The notes under the pieces: generated by a model
Told to the model about the DNA's origin: nothing
Databases searched by the model: none
The model's input: only the letters and a program-made list of their open reading frames with translations
Program-made: the position numbers and the translations under genes
NCBI RefSeq assembly: GCF_900107755.1
Contig: NZ_FNQR01000006.1
Span: forward strand, 149,375 to 213,374
Direction: 5' to 3'
From: Thalassobacillus cyri
Lineage (GTDB): Bacteria > Bacillota > Bacilli > Bacillales > Halobacillaceae
DNA length: 64,000 bases
Shown: positions 8,565 through 17,549 of the stretch, piece after piece
Layout of the letters: each line of letters begins with the position of its first letter
Numbering within the stretch: position 1 is the first letter of the stretch

Positions 8565-8941
8565 AAGACCCCTCGGGCAAGCATATCAGCTTTTCCGTTT
8601 TGTTTTTCTGGTATCCATTTGTAAAATACAAACGGGAAACTGGATTGCAGGTGATTGATTTTTTCTAACAGTGGGAGGAACCGGTGATTTTTGGTATAGT
8701 TTTTTTCGAGCGTTTCAACTACGATCTTTGAATCGCTCCTAAACGATAATATTTCATCAGGAAACGTATCACGACAGATTTCCAATGCTTTGATCACTGC
8801 CCAGAACTCTGCCTCATGATTGGATAATTCCCCTAATTTAAAAGCAAATTCATGATGTTCCTTCCCGTTTTTAATAAAAACTCCAGCACTGCTTGGACCA
8901 GGATCCCCGGCAGCTGCTCCGTCTGTATAAACTTCGATCAT
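8555..8941 (-). CDS. ypdQ: RNase HI-like protein YpdQ
   Basis: A 128-residue RNase H-fold protein. The start MIEVYTDGAAAGDPGPSSAG has the first catalytic Asp; SNHEAEFWAVIKALE has the Glu; RSDSKIVVETL has the second Asp; and GKADMLARG the last Asp-region. All acidic residues of the active site seem present. It lacks the basic protrusion of E. coli RNase HI, as in B. subtilis YpdQ. It sits 4 bases behind ypdP, the same pair as in B. subtilis. RNA:DNA cleavage is probable by family but not certain. Confidence 0.85.
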   Translation of the reverse strand: MIEVYTDGAAAGDPGPSSAGVFIKNGKEHHEFAFKLGELSNHEAEFWAVIKALEICRDTFPDEILSFRSDSKIVVETLEKNYTKNHRFLPLLEKINHLQSSFPFVFYKWIPEKQNGKADMLARGVLKK

Positions 8942-8945
8942 ATCA

Positions 8946-9647
8946 TCATCCTTCCCTGACTATTTGCTTCTCATGGTTGAAACGCTTGGCAATATATAAG
9001 AAAGGTGTATCAATAATGGCTACTAAGAATTTGATGAAAAAAGTGGTCAGAAATATTTCGAACCAAATATCTAAAGGGTAGAGACCATAAAAAGCAATCC
9101 CACAGAAAATGGCTGTATCCAGCAATTGACTGATCATTGTGCTACCGTTATTTCTTACCCAAAGCCAGCGATCCCCATGAAAGAGACGCTTCAATTTCGA
9201 GTAGATCCACACATCAAAATACTGACTTACGATATACGCAAGCAGGCTGCCGATGGCAATTTGCGGAACGATACCGAACAACGTGCGAAGCGCAGGCTGA
9301 GCGATATCCTCTTGTCCGGGTGTAAACAAAAGAGCAAGCTGCATCATCACCGTCATGGCTATCAAAGTAGAAAAGCCCATCCAAACGGCCTGTTTTGCTG
9401 CTTTCTTTCCATATTTTTCATTTAATATATCCGTAGCCAAAAAGGCTGTCCCATATATGATGTTTCCTAACGTGGCTGTTACGCCGAATAATTCGATTGT
9501 TTTGACCACTTGAATATTAGCGATTACGGTTGCCATCCCGATCCATACCAACAGACCGAAACGTCCGAATATACGGTACATGATGAGCAATAAGGTGAAG
9601 TTCACTAAGGCGAAAAGCACCCAAAGCCATTCATTTGCCATGTTCAT
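8946..9647 (-). CDS. ypdP: Queuosine precursor transporter (YhhQ/Vut_1 family)
   Basis: A 233-residue membrane protein with about six helices. Family signatures include NIIYGTAFLATDILNEKYGKK, the conserved Asp-x2-Asn-Glu-x2-Gly segment, and DTAIFCGIAF. Members import queuosine precursors (preQ0, preQ1 or queuine) for tRNA modification. The preQ1-I riboswitch in its leader strongly supports this role and suggests preQ1 or preQ0 as ligand. The ribosome site is sequestered in the riboswitch tail. It is followed directly by ypdQ. Confidence 0.9.
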   Translation of the reverse strand: MNMANEWLWVLFALVNFTLLLIMYRIFGRFGLLVWIGMATVIANIQVVKTIELFGVTATLGNIIYGTAFLATDILNEKYGKKAAKQAVWMGFSTLIAMTVMMQLALLFTPGQEDIAQPALRTLFGIVPQIAIGSLLAYIVSQYFDVWIYSKLKRLFHGDRWLWVRNNGSTMISQLLDTAIFCGIAFYGLYPLDIWFEIFLTTFFIKFLVAIIDTPFLYIAKRFNHEKQIVREG

Positions 9648-9649
9648 TT

Positions 9650-9692
9650 CCTCCTTAGTTTTGGTGACGCGGGAGATTTCCGAACCGCGCGG
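9650..9692 (-). ncRNA. preQ1-I riboswitch
   Basis: Read on the minus strand, P1 is CGCGG (9689-9685) with CCGCG (9672-9668). The loop starts with the conserved GGTTC and ends CTCCC, and the A-rich tail CACCAAAACTAAGGAGG carries the pseudoknot segment and the ribosome site. This fits the compact class I preQ1 aptamer, controlling translation start of ypdP: bound ligand would hide the AGGAGG. I assigned it by eye from the consensus, and the gene's function agrees. Confidence 0.8.
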
Positions 9693-9712
9693 TTTTATGA
9701 TAAACCTTACTA

Positions 9713-9741
9713 ATTATACGTTTCCCTTAATACTTGAACAA
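9713..9741 (-). promoter_or_regulatory. Promoter of ypdP-ypdQ
   Basis: On the minus strand TTGTTC (9741-9736) and TATAAT (9718-9713) are 17 bases apart, just upstream of the preQ1 aptamer. Confidence 0.75.
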
Positions 9742-9742
9742 A

Positions 9743-9774
9743 TGAAAAAGCGGCAATCATTTTGATTGCCGCTT
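9743..9774 (-). terminator. Terminator of cspD
   Basis: A 12-bp stem (AAGCGGCAATCA / TGATTGCCGCTT) is followed on the minus strand by CTTTTTC, 19 bases past the cspD stop. Confidence 0.85.
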
Positions 9775-9792
9775 GGTATATTTTGGTTTAAA

Positions 9793-9993
9793 TTAGTTTT
9801 TTTCTACGTTGGCAGCTTGAGGTCCGCGGTCGCCTTCGACGATTTCGAAAGTGACAGATTGACCTTCTTCTAGAGATTTAAAGCCTTCTTCGTTGATAGC
9901 AGAGAAGTGTACGAATACATCGTCGCCACCTTCTACTTGAATGAAGCCATAACCTTTTTCTGCGTTAAACCATTTTACTGTACCGTTTTGCAT
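9793..9993 (-). CDS. cspD: Cold shock protein
   Basis: A 66-residue single OB-fold cold shock domain. The RNA-binding motifs KGYGFIQV (RNP1) and VFVHFSAI (RNP2) are complete. These proteins bind single-stranded RNA/DNA and act as RNA chaperones. I choose the ATG at 9993, with TAGGAGG before it; upstream in-frame starts would add a non-family leader. The location near ypdP/ypdQ matches B. subtilis cspD. A promoter at 10096-10125 gives a leader of roughly 95 bases, typical for csp genes. Confidence 0.93.
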   Translation of the reverse strand: MQNGTVKWFNAEKGYGFIQVEGGDDVFVHFSAINEEGFKSLEEGQSVTFEIVEGDRGPQAANVEKN

Positions 9994-10021
9994 GATAAAA
10001 ATCCTCCTAAAATCTTGCACG

Positions 10022-10033
10022 TAACACGTGTTA
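10022..10033. promoter_or_regulatory. 12-base palindrome in the cspD leader
   Basis: TAACACGTGTTA is a perfect palindrome about 30 bases upstream of the cspD start, within the transcribed leader. It could be an operator or a small RNA hairpin; no known regulator is assigned. Confidence 0.35.
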
Positions 10034-10095
10034 ATTACAAAATCAATGGAATCGATATTCTTAATAAATACCCATTCATCATTTTGCTTGTATCC

Positions 10096-10125
10096 AATAT
10101 AGCTTATAAGGGCTTTTATTGTCAA
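10096..10125 (-). promoter_or_regulatory. Strong promoter of cspD
   Basis: On the minus strand TTGACA (10125-10120) and TATATT (10101-10096) are spaced 18 bases apart. Confidence 0.75.
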
Positions 10126-10264
10126 GGAGGATTAAAAAATCTATTATAAATATTCTTTCGTTCTCCTTACTGCTTTGTCAGAAAATTTAATCTTTACCCC
10201 TGAATATAAACATCTCGACTTATTTAAGGTAAAATGGAAAATATACATAGAAGGGGGTTTGAAT

Positions 10265-11935
10265 ATGAAAACGGATATAGAAATTGCACAAGAAGCCAGG
10301 ATAAAACCGATTGAAGAAATCACAAAAATGTTAACGCTTACAAAAGAAGATTGGGAACCATACGGTCACTATAAGGCAAAACTTTCTGATCAGTTGCTCG
10401 AAAAGCTAGAGGACAGGCCGGATGGCAAAGTCATTTTGACAACATCGATCAACCCGACACCTGCAGGAGAAGGAAAGTCCACGGTCACCGTAGGGTTAGG
10501 ACAAGCATTAAATAAAATAGATAAAAAGGCGATCATTGCTTTACGTGAGCCTTCATTAGGACCAACGATGGGACTGAAAGGCGGGGCAGCCGGAGGCGGC
10601 TATTCTCAGGTCGTCCCAATGCAGGACATCAACCTGCATTTCACAGGAGACATTCATGCGATTACGACAGCGAATAATGCACTATCTGCTTTTATAGATA
10701 ATCATATTCATCAAGGCAATGAGTTGAATATCGATCCGCGAAGAGTGGAGTGGAAGCGAGTATTGGATTTGAATGACCGCGCATTAAGAAATGTGGTTGT
10801 AGGGCTTGGCGGGCCTGTACAGGGAATGCCGCGGGAAGACGGCTTCAACATTACAGTAGCTTCAGAAATCATGGCTGTCTTATGTCTTGCAAAGAATATG
10901 AATGACCTGAAACAGCGTCTTGCCAAAATTTTGATCGGATATACGTATGATAAGGAACCAGTGACTGTTGGACAACTGGGATATGAAGGAGCACTGGCCC
11001 TGTTGTTAAAAGATGCGATCAAGCCTAATCTGGTGCAGACACTCGAAAATACCCCGGCTATCATACATGGCGGACCATTCGCCAATATCGCACATGGCTG
11101 TAATAGTGTTGTAGCCACAAAGATCGCTGCTAAGCTGGGTGACTACGTAGTGACTGAAGCGGGATTCGGAGCTGATTTAGGAGCGGAGAAATTCATTGAT
11201 ATCAAGACTCGCGCCGGTGAATTTGAACCAGATGCTGTAGTGATCGTAGCTACTATCCGTGCGTTGAAGATGCATGGTGGCAAGGATAAAAAAGACCTTG
11301 CTGAAGAAGATCTGGAAGCACTGAAAAATGGAATGGAGAACTTGAAAAAGCATATGGAAACAATCGAAGGTTTCGGTCTTCCATACGTTATCGCTATCAA
11401 CAAATTCCCGACCGATACAGAAGAAGAAGTGAACTTTGTCCATCACTGGTGTGAATCAAGAAACGCACTTGTATCTTTAGTGGATGTTTTCGCTAAAGGC
11501 GGGGAAGGCGGGTTGGATCTCGCCGATAAAGTCGTTCAAGTATGTGAAACGGAAGAAACAAACCTTCAATATGTGTATGAGCTGGAGGATAATTTAGAGT
11601 TGAAAATTCGTAAAATCGCCCAAAAAGTATATGGTGCCGCTGATATTGAACTTTCTCCTAAAGCCAAAAAGCAGCTGGTGCAATATGAGAAGCTCGGTTT
11701 TGGCAACTTACCTGTCTGCATGGCGAAAACCCAATATTCTTTATCGGATGATCCGACCTTATTGGGACGGCCGAAAGGTTTTACTGTCACGATTAGAGAA
11801 CTACGTGCTTCAGCAGGCGCGGGTTTCATTGTTGTTTTAACTGGTGCTATCATGACGATGCCTGGGCTTCCGAAAAAACCAGCAGCGCTGAACATGAATG
11901 TAAGCGATGACGGCACAATCACCGGATTGTTCTAA
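10265..11935 (+). CDS. fhs: Formate-tetrahydrofolate ligase
   Basis: The 556-residue enzyme has the normal family length. It joins formate to tetrahydrofolate using ATP, feeding one-carbon units to purine and thymidylate synthesis. The nucleotide-binding loop [14 protein letters not shown] is near residue 65, and [19 protein letters not shown] and [14 protein letters not shown] are hallmark segments. I take the ATG at 10265 with AGAAGGGGG before it rather than an upstream in-frame ATG. It stands alone, closed by the terminator at 11972-12005. Confidence 0.96.
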   Translation: MKTDIEIAQEARIKPIEEITKMLTLTKEDWEPYGHYKAKLSDQLLEKLEDRPDGKVILTTSINPTPAGEGKSTVTVGLGQALNKIDKKAIIALREPSLGPTMGLKGGAAGGGYSQVVPMQDINLHFTGDIHAITTANNALSAFIDNHIHQGNELNIDPRRVEWKRVLDLNDRALRNVVVGLGGPVQGMPREDGFNITVASEIMAVLCLAKNMNDLKQRLAKILIGYTYDKEPVTVGQLGYEGALALLLKDAIKPNLVQTLENTPAIIHGGPFANIAHGCNSVVATKIAAKLGDYVVTEAGFGADLGAEKFIDIKTRAGEFEPDAVVIVATIRALKMHGGKDKKDLAEEDLEALKNGMENLKKHMETIEGFGLPYVIAINKFPTDTEEEVNFVHHWCESRNALVSLVDVFAKGGEGGLDLADKVVQVCETEETNLQYVYELEDNLELKIRKIAQKVYGAADIELSPKAKKQLVQYEKLGFGNLPVCMAKTQYSLSDDPTLLGRPKGFTVTIRELRASAGAGFIVVLTGAIMTMPGLPKKPAALNMNVSDDGTITGLF

Positions 11936-11971
11936 CAATAAATAAGCTTTTTGTAACAAAATGAACCAGAC

Positions 11972-12005
11972 AAAATCTCCCCAGCTGAATAGCGGGGAGA
12001 TTTTT
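11972..12005 (+). terminator. Terminator of fhs
   Basis: AAATCTCCCC pairs with GGGGAGATTT, followed by a T run. Confidence 0.88.
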
Positions 12006-12047
12006 GCTACAATCAAGAGAATCATGGAGTGTATGAGGTGATAGACA

Positions 12048-12908
12048 ATGTCCATAAAAATAGGAGTAACTGGCTGGGGAGATCATGACCTTCTTTATGA
12101 TGATCGGGTCGCCTCTGGAGACAAGCTATCTGCTTACGCTTCCCATTTTCCAGTTGTAGAAGTGGATACAGCTTTTTACGCAATTCAGCCTGAAAAAAAT
12201 TATCGGAAGTGGCTGAGTCAGACTCCTGAAAATTTTTCTTTCGTCATTAAAGCCTATCAAAAGCTGACAGGGCACGATCGTGACAAACTGACGATACCGG
12301 AAGCGAAAGCGTTGATGGAGGAATATCGGGAATCAATTCAGCCTGTGGTGGAGGCGGGCAAGTTAAATGCACTTTTGTTTCAGTTTCCTCCCTGGTTCGA
12401 CGTCCGGAAAGCCCATATCAAAAAGCTGAAAACAATCCGGGAATGGCTGTCTGACCTTCCGTTAGCACTGGAGTTCCGTAACCAGTCCTGGTTTGACCCA
12501 AAATATAAACAGCAGACGCTCGATTTCATGAAGGAAGAAAAATGGATCCATACAATCGTCGATGAACCCCAGGCAGGAGAAAATTCAGTGCCGACGATCC
12601 TCGAACCCACCCATCCGGAAAAGACCTTGATTCGCTTTCACGGTCGGAACGTGCATGGATGGAACCGCAATGGCCGGGAGGGTAAAGACTGGCGTGCTGT
12701 CCGCTTTCTTTATCGATATAATGAGCAAGAACTGCGGGAATGGGTCGAACACCTGAAAAAATTACAACAGCAGACAAAAGAAATCACGATCTTTTTTAAC
12801 AATAACTCTGGCGGTGATGCAGCGGCCAATGCCAAACAGCTGATTGACATGCTGGATATAAACTATGAAAATCTTAACCCTAGACAAATGGACTTATTCA
12901 ATTTTTAG
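12048..12908 (+). CDS. yunF: DUF72-family protein
   Basis: The 286-residue protein has a TIM-barrel DUF72 domain. Typical segments are IGVTGWGDHDLLY at the N-terminus, FPVVEVDTAFYAIQPE, LLFQFPPWF, LALEFRNQSWF and IRFHGRN. The biochemical function of the family is not established, although a fold relation to endonuclease-like TIM barrels has been noted. The closest named relative I recall is B. subtilis YunF. An AGGTGATAGAC ribosome site precedes the ATG. Confidence 0.88.
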   Translation: MSIKIGVTGWGDHDLLYDDRVASGDKLSAYASHFPVVEVDTAFYAIQPEKNYRKWLSQTPENFSFVIKAYQKLTGHDRDKLTIPEAKALMEEYRESIQPVVEAGKLNALLFQFPPWFDVRKAHIKKLKTIREWLSDLPLALEFRNQSWFDPKYKQQTLDFMKEEKWIHTIVDEPQAGENSVPTILEPTHPEKTLIRFHGRNVHGWNRNGREGKDWRAVRFLYRYNEQELREWVEHLKKLQQQTKEITIFFNNNSGGDAAANAKQLIDMLDINYENLNPRQMDLFNF

Positions 12909-12950
12909 GCTTTATTTAAAATAACGCACAAATAACCGTGGTGAAGTTTA

Positions 12951-13547
12951 ATGAATGAAAGCAATGTAATAGAAAAAATCGAATGTTATGTTAAGGAATT
13001 GTTTGAAGATGATGTAACAGGGCATGACTACTTTCATATGAGACGGGTAGCCAGACAGGCACGGGAGCTGGCTGAACAGGAAGGGGCAGATTCTTTTCTT
13101 GCCGAAGCGGCAGGCTGGCTGCATGATATTGGAGATGCTAAATTATTTAATGACCCTACGCATGCAAAAAAAGTGATGAACGACTATTTGAAAGAACTTA
13201 ATGTGCCCGCTGGAAGGATCGCTGACATCGAAGCTGCTATTGAGGATGTATCTTTTTCAAAAGGAAATGTACCTGATTCACTCGAAGGCAGAATTGTACA
13301 GGATGCTGACCGTCTTGACGCAATTGGTGCAATAGGTATTGCGCGGACATTCGCTTTCGGTGGGGCAAAAGGTCAGTTGATTTACGATGAACAACAAGGA
13401 AGGACATCGATTCAGCACTTTTACGATAAATTACTAAAGCTTAAAGAAAAAATGAACACAAATGCAGCAAGGGAAATTGCATTAGAACGCCATGAATTCA
13501 TGGAAAACTATTTACGGCAATTTTATCGTGAGTGGCACACAGAATAA
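12951..13547 (+). CDS. ypgQ: HD-domain phosphohydrolase
   Basis: A 198-residue HD protein. Metal ligands are visible as GHDYFHMRRV (first His), GWLHDIGD (His-Asp pair) and QDADRLDAIGAIGI (late Asp). The architecture matches YedJ/YpgQ proteins; B. subtilis YpgQ has been described as a manganese-dependent diphosphohydrolase acting on nucleotides. Substrate here is unproven. A GGTGAAG site precedes the ATG. The gene lies just upstream of thyA in the same direction, so it may share transcription with the nucleotide genes. Confidence 0.88.
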   Translation: MNESNVIEKIECYVKELFEDDVTGHDYFHMRRVARQARELAEQEGADSFLAEAAGWLHDIGDAKLFNDPTHAKKVMNDYLKELNVPAGRIADIEAAIEDVSFSKGNVPDSLEGRIVQDADRLDAIGAIGIARTFAFGGAKGQLIYDEQQGRTSIQHFYDKLLKLKEKMNTNAAREIALERHEFMENYLRQFYREWHTE

Positions 13548-13589
13548 TGTTAAAATGGGAGAAAATAATTCGACAAGGAGTGACTGGAC

Positions 13590-14549
13590 ATGACAACGGG
13601 AGAACAGGCATATTTAGAAATGTGCCAGGAAGTCTTAGAGAATGGGACGAAAAAGGGAGATCGAACTGGTACAGGTACATATTCTTCGTTCGGAAAACAA
13701 TTACGCTTCGACCTCTCAGAGGGTTTTCCATTACTGACAACAAAACGTGTACCTTTCCGCCTGATAGCAAGTGAGTTGCTCTGGTTCATTCAAGGGGACA
13801 CCAATATTCGTTATCTTTTGCAGCATAATAATAATATCTGGAACGAATGGGCGTTTAAACAATGGGTCGAGAGTGACGAGTATGATGGCCCTGATATGAC
13901 GGACTTCGGTATTCGAAGTCAACAGGATGAAGAGTTCAACGCGATATATCAGGAGCAGATGGAACGTTTCAAACAGTTGATTTTAGACGATGATCGGTTT
14001 GCTGAAGCTTTTGGTGACTTGGGTTCTGTATATGGCAAGCAATGGCGCGCCTGGAAAACATCGCAGGGAGAGACATTGGATCAGCTCCAGGAGGTAATCG
14101 AAACTATCAAAAATAACCCGGATTCCAGAAGACATATTGTTACGGCATGGAATCCTGAAGATGTCCCTTCTAATATGGCTTTACCTCCGTGTCATACGAT
14201 GTTCCAATTCTATGTGGCAGATGGAAAACTTTCCTGCCAGTTGTACCAGCGGAGCGGGGATATATTCCTTGGCGTCCCGTTCAACATTGCAAGCTACGCC
14301 CTGTTGACTTACCTGGTAGCCCATACGTGCGGGCTAAAGCCGGGAGAGTTCATCCATACGCTAGGGGATGCCCATATATATACAAACCATACCGAACAAG
14401 TAAAAACTCAATTGGCTCGTGAACCAAAAGCATTCCCGACGCTGAAACTCAACCAGGAAAAGACTTCCATCTTTGATTTTGAAATGGAAGACATGAAAAT
14501 AGAGGGTTATGACCCGCATCCAGGTATTAAAGCACCTGTTGCTGTTTAG
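13590..14549 (+). CDS. thyA: Thymidylate synthase
   Basis: This 319-residue protein converts dUMP to dTMP using methylene-tetrahydrofolate. Motifs are [17 protein letters not shown] at the N-terminus (phosphate-binding Arg), the catalytic Cys in [13 protein letters not shown], and [20 protein letters not shown]. It has the about 50-residue insertion (around residues 95-145) seen in the longer Lactobacillus-type enzymes, absent from the 264-residue E. coli type. AAGGAGTGACTGG precedes the ATG. dfrA follows 14 bases later, giving a folate-recycling pair. Confidence 0.96.
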   Translation: MTTGEQAYLEMCQEVLENGTKKGDRTGTGTYSSFGKQLRFDLSEGFPLLTTKRVPFRLIASELLWFIQGDTNIRYLLQHNNNIWNEWAFKQWVESDEYDGPDMTDFGIRSQQDEEFNAIYQEQMERFKQLILDDDRFAEAFGDLGSVYGKQWRAWKTSQGETLDQLQEVIETIKNNPDSRRHIVTAWNPEDVPSNMALPPCHTMFQFYVADGKLSCQLYQRSGDIFLGVPFNIASYALLTYLVAHTCGLKPGEFIHTLGDAHIYTNHTEQVKTQLAREPKAFPTLKLNQEKTSIFDFEMEDMKIEGYDPHPGIKAPVAV

Positions 14550-14563
14550 AAGGGAGCACTGAA

Positions 14564-15058
14564 ATGATATCACTACTATTTGCAATGGACCGGAATCATG
14601 TCATGGGGAAGGACAATGATCTCCCCTGGCATTTACCGAATGATTTGAAGTTCTTCAAAGAAAAAACAATCGGACACACCATAATAATGGGAAGGAAAAC
14701 CTATGAATCCTTCAATCGGCCATTACCGAAAAGGGAGAATGTTATCCTGACAAGAGATGAGACCTATCAGCAGCCAGGGTGTAAAATCATCCATGATATC
14801 AGCGAAATACAGAGGTGGAATGAAGAAAACCCTGATACGGAGTGGTTCGTCATCGGTGGGAGTGTATTGTTTGAACAAATCCTTGATCAAGCGGATCGTA
14901 TGTATATGACCTATATCGATGAAACTTTTCAAGGAGATACCTATTTCCCGGAGTACCAGGAAGATGAGTGGGAATTGACGCATGAAGAAAAAGGCGTCAA
15001 GGATGAAAAAAATCCGTATGATTATTATTTCCGTACGTATGATCGGGTGACCAGGTAA
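14564..15058 (+). CDS. dfrA: Dihydrofolate reductase
   Basis: The 164-residue enzyme regenerates tetrahydrofolate consumed by thymidylate synthase. DNDLPWHLPNDLKFFKEKTIG contains the Met20-loop region and the active-site Asp; IIMGRKTYES is the NADPH-binding segment; FVIGGSVLFEQ is the conserved Gly-Gly loop. The length is standard. The stop overlaps the mobA start by one base (TAATG), indicating coupling. No features suggesting trimethoprim resistance can be judged from the sequence. Confidence 0.96.
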   Translation: MISLLFAMDRNHVMGKDNDLPWHLPNDLKFFKEKTIGHTIIMGRKTYESFNRPLPKRENVILTRDETYQQPGCKIIHDISEIQRWNEENPDTEWFVIGGSVLFEQILDQADRMYMTYIDETFQGDTYFPEYQEDEWELTHEEKGVKDEKNPYDYYFRTYDRVTR

Positions 15059-15657
15059 TGCCTGACTATTGCGGTGTCTTATTAGCCGGCGGGCAGTCAA
15101 GCAGAATGGGTACCGATAAAGCGCTGCTTGAGCTCGGAGGGCTTAAGACAATCCAATGGGTAGACGAGGGTATTCGAAAGATAACAGAGCAGAGGGTTAT
15201 CATCACCAATCAAAAGGAACGCTTTTCTTTTGTGGGCATTCCTTATTACCCGGATGTATTTGAGGGAGAAGGGCCGATGGCGGGTCTGCATGCCGCGATT
15301 CACTATCTTCCCTCTGATTATTATCTGCTATCTGCCTGCGATACTCCGTTCCTTTCTCCTGCTGTCTATGAAGTTTTGAAACAACAGGTGGTGGGGCATG
15401 ATATAGCCATTCCTGTTTTCAATGGGAAATTCCACCCGATGTCAGGCGTTTATTCAGCCGAAGTTTATGAGAAAACCCGTGAGCTTTTAAATCAAGGTAA
15501 GCGAAGCATGAAGGCGCTTTTCAATGAAACGGATACCGTGTTTGTCGACCATTTCCCATCCATTGATACAGTAGAGCTGGAGAGGCATTTTTTTAATATG
15601 AATGACTCGAATGACTATGAGAAAGCGCAGGAAATTGTAAAAATAATCAAGAGTTGA
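15058..15657 (+). CDS. mobA: Molybdenum cofactor guanylyltransferase
   Basis: The 199-residue nucleotidyltransferase has the signature [20 protein letters not shown] at the N-terminus and ACDTPFL (metal-binding Asp) near residue 98. MobA attaches GMP to molybdopterin to form the bis-MGD cofactor. Position directly before the tat genes is sensible because many bis-MGD enzymes are exported by Tat, but no molybdoenzyme lies in the window. No ribosome site of its own is needed because it overlaps the dfrA stop. Confidence 0.92.
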   Translation: MPDYCGVLLAGGQSSRMGTDKALLELGGLKTIQWVDEGIRKITEQRVIITNQKERFSFVGIPYYPDVFEGEGPMAGLHAAIHYLPSDYYLLSACDTPFLSPAVYEVLKQQVVGHDIAIPVFNGKFHPMSGVYSAEVYEKTRELLNQGKRSMKALFNETDTVFVDHFPSIDTVELERHFFNMNDSNDYEKAQEIVKIIKS

Positions 15658-15835
15658 AAGACAAGGATCGTATTCCGTGATAGAATGTAGTTGCTTGAGA
15701 CAAGACTTGCTAAACAATCGAACATTTTATGACAACAGTGAAAAAACTACAGTATTTCAAGTACGGAACCGTTATAATGGGACCATGAGAAATTGTCTTG
15801 GTTATGTAATTATTTTGGGAAGGATGGTGAAAGGA

Positions 15836-16051
15836 ATGTTAACAAGTATCGGTGTACCAGGGTTGATTTTGATTTTAGTCATTGCGTTGGTTATTTTCGG
15901 CCCATCAAAACTTCCTGAAATAGGTAAAGCTGCTGGCCAGACTTTAAGTGAATTTAAAAAGTCAGCGAAAGATATGACTGGTGATGTAGCCAGTGACGTC
16001 AAAGAAGTAAAACAAGCGTTCAAGGATGATCACCAATCATCGGGTAAATAA
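15836..16051 (+). CDS. tatA: Sec-independent translocase TatA (first copy)
   Basis: A 71-residue protein with one N-terminal membrane helix ([15 protein letters not shown]), the hinge [16 protein letters not shown] and an amphipathic helix, then an acidic/basic tail. TatA oligomers form the twin-arginine export channel. The ATG at 15836 is chosen because GGTGAAAGGA precedes it and the helix then begins at residue 7. A TATAAT at 15772-15777 is a likely -10 element. A second tatA follows 25 bases later. Confidence 0.93.
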   Translation: MLTSIGVPGLILILVIALVIFGPSKLPEIGKAAGQTLSEFKKSAKDMTGDVASDVKEVKQAFKDDHQSSGK

Positions 16052-16076
16052 ATAATCTCTCTTCGAGGTGATAGTT

Positions 16077-16265
16077 ATGTTCAGCAACATCGGTGTTCCT
16101 GGTCTGATATTGATCCTGGTTATTGCATTAGTCATTTTCGGACCATCCAAGCTGCCTGAAATAGGTAAAGCGGTAGGCAGTTCCTTGAAAGAGTTCAAGA
16201 AAGCTACCAATGATATGATGTCGGATGATGATAAAAAGTCAGACGATAAAAATGAAAACAAATAA
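16077..16265 (+). CDS. tatA: Sec-independent translocase TatA (second copy)
   Basis: The 62-residue paralogue is nearly identical to the first copy through the membrane helix and hinge ([20 protein letters not shown]), while the tail differs and is rich in Asp and Lys. The start is the ATG at 16077 with CGAGGTGATAG before it. The pair probably arose by local duplication. TatA proteins of Gram-positives also serve the TatB role, so the two could be specialised; this is inference. Confidence 0.92.
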   Translation: MFSNIGVPGLILILVIALVIFGPSKLPEIGKAVGSSLKEFKKATNDMMSDDDKKSDDKNENK

Positions 16266-16269
16266 TAAA

Positions 16270-16460
16270 GTATACGAGGAAGGTGTAAGGGGCGACCTTG
16301 CATCTTCTTTACTTGTTGGGGTAGGAAATTATATATTTGTATTTGTATTAAATTAGCTCAAGTTTGTCGGCCCCTGCAAGATGCAGGTCAGGCCAGTACA
16401 CGCCGGCTTAGTCAAACGGGCATAGGTACATAGCATTTGAGCTTTAACTGGAACGGTTCA
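16270..16460 (+). ncRNA. Structured tatA-tatC spacer, candidate attenuator RNA
   Basis: The 12-bp hairpin 16279-16290 / 16296-16307 (with two G.U pairs, followed by TTTACTT) looks like a weak terminator. Downstream, 16355-16361 (AGCTCAA) pairs with 16437-16443 (TTGAGCT), enclosing the hairpin GGCCCCTGCA-AGA-TGCAGGTCAGGCC arms at 16368-16393 and further pairing. The 3' arm of the first hairpin (16294-16306) can alternatively pair with 16378-16389 with one bulge. This is a switch-like geometry between two tat genes. I do not recognise a known riboswitch class. Confidence 0.45.
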
Positions 16461-16476
16461 GCGGGAGGTGTTGAGG

Positions 16477-17253
16477 GTGAAAAAAGAGAAACAAATAGAA
16501 GACGTCGAAATGAACCTCACAGACCATTTAACGGAGCTGAGAAAGCGGATCATTTGGACGCTTGTCTCCTTTGTGGCCTTTTTTATTACTGGATTCATAT
16601 TTATTAAAGATATCTATCAGTTTTTTGTCAGGGACCTGGCGTTCGATTTACATGTAACGAGTCCAGGGGAAATCATTTGGATATATTTCACAATGGCAAG
16701 TATTGTCGCTTTGATTGGTACGCTGCCAATTCTAAGCCTGCAAATCTGGTTATTTGTGAAACCGGCTTTGACACCGAAAGAGACAAAAGTTTCTCTTTCT
16801 TATATTCCAGCTATATTTTTATTGTTTTTAGCTGGGTTGACTTTTGGTTACGTCATTTTTATTCAATTGATACTTCCGTTCTTGTTATCCCTGAATGATG
16901 GAATGTTCAATGAAATTTTCACGGTCGATCGTTATTTCAAGTTTTTGTTCCGGGTGACCATCCCGTTTGCCATCTTGTTTGAAATACCTATCATCACGAT
17001 GTTTTTGACAAGCCTGGGCGTTATCAACCCTGTTATGTTAGTAAAAATCAGAAAGTATGCGTATTTTGTTTTGATCATCATAGGAACCATGATTTCACCA
17101 CCTGATTTCATTTTACAGCTGGTAGTAGCCGTTCCTTTAATTTTCTTATATGAAGTGAGTATCATACTATCTCGCGTGGTGTATCGCAAAAAACTGAAGC
17201 ATCATCGCGAATTTATGGAGCAGGATTTTGAAGATGATGAATACGGAAGCTAA
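16477..17253 (+). CDS. tatC: Sec-independent translocase TatC
   Basis: A 258-residue protein with six membrane helices. The N-terminal motif LTDHLTELRKRI and the loop FVKPALTPKE are family hallmarks, and the fourth-helix region LFEIPI and ISPPDFILQ are conserved. TatC recognises the twin-arginine signal. I choose the GTG at 16477 with GGGAGGTG eight bases upstream; an ATG at 16510 is less well placed. It is closed by the hairpin at 17258-17288. Confidence 0.95.
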   Translation: MKKEKQIEDVEMNLTDHLTELRKRIIWTLVSFVAFFITGFIFIKDIYQFFVRDLAFDLHVTSPGEIIWIYFTMASIVALIGTLPILSLQIWLFVKPALTPKETKVSLSYIPAIFLLFLAGLTFGYVIFIQLILPFLLSLNDGMFNEIFTVDRYFKFLFRVTIPFAILFEIPIITMFLTSLGVINPVMLVKIRKYAYFVLIIIGTMISPPDFILQLVVAVPLIFLYEVSIILSRVVYRKKLKHHREFMEQDFEDDEYGS

Positions 17254-17257
17254 TTAT

Positions 17258-17288
17258 AAACCCGCTGTTTCTTATGACAGCGGGTTTA
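17258..17288 (+). terminator. Terminator of tatC
   Basis: AAACCCGCTGT pairs with ACAGCGGGTTT. The T run is short (TTTATG), so efficiency is uncertain. Confidence 0.7.
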
Positions 17289-17360
17289 TGATGTAAAGAT
17301 GATAGCAAGTGGTCGATAGAATGCTGAGGTGCAGGGAAGAAAATGTTAGTCAAACTATTC

Positions 17361-17396
17361 AAAAAAAAAGACCTCGACTGCTTTTACAGTCAAGGC
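17361..17396 (-). terminator. Minus-strand terminator without an assigned gene
   Basis: On the minus strand CCTTGACTG-TAAAAG-CAGTCGAGG is followed by TCTTTTTTTTT. No minus-strand gene lies upstream of it (17397-17550 carries only a plus-strand gene start). A TATTAT preceded 16 bases away by TTTCAG occurs on the minus strand near 17430-17460, so a small RNA of about 70 bases is possible. Confidence 0.6.
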
Positions 17397-17549
17397 CAAG
17401 ACACAAACAAAGGATCATCACTTGCACACCTATATAATATCAGGATACTGCAGGCCTGAAAGTGAGATTTATCACTATTTGATTGATTTTAACGAAAAAC
17501 CATGATAAAACTTATACAACAGTTTGTAAGAAGTAAGGGGGAGCTTTGG

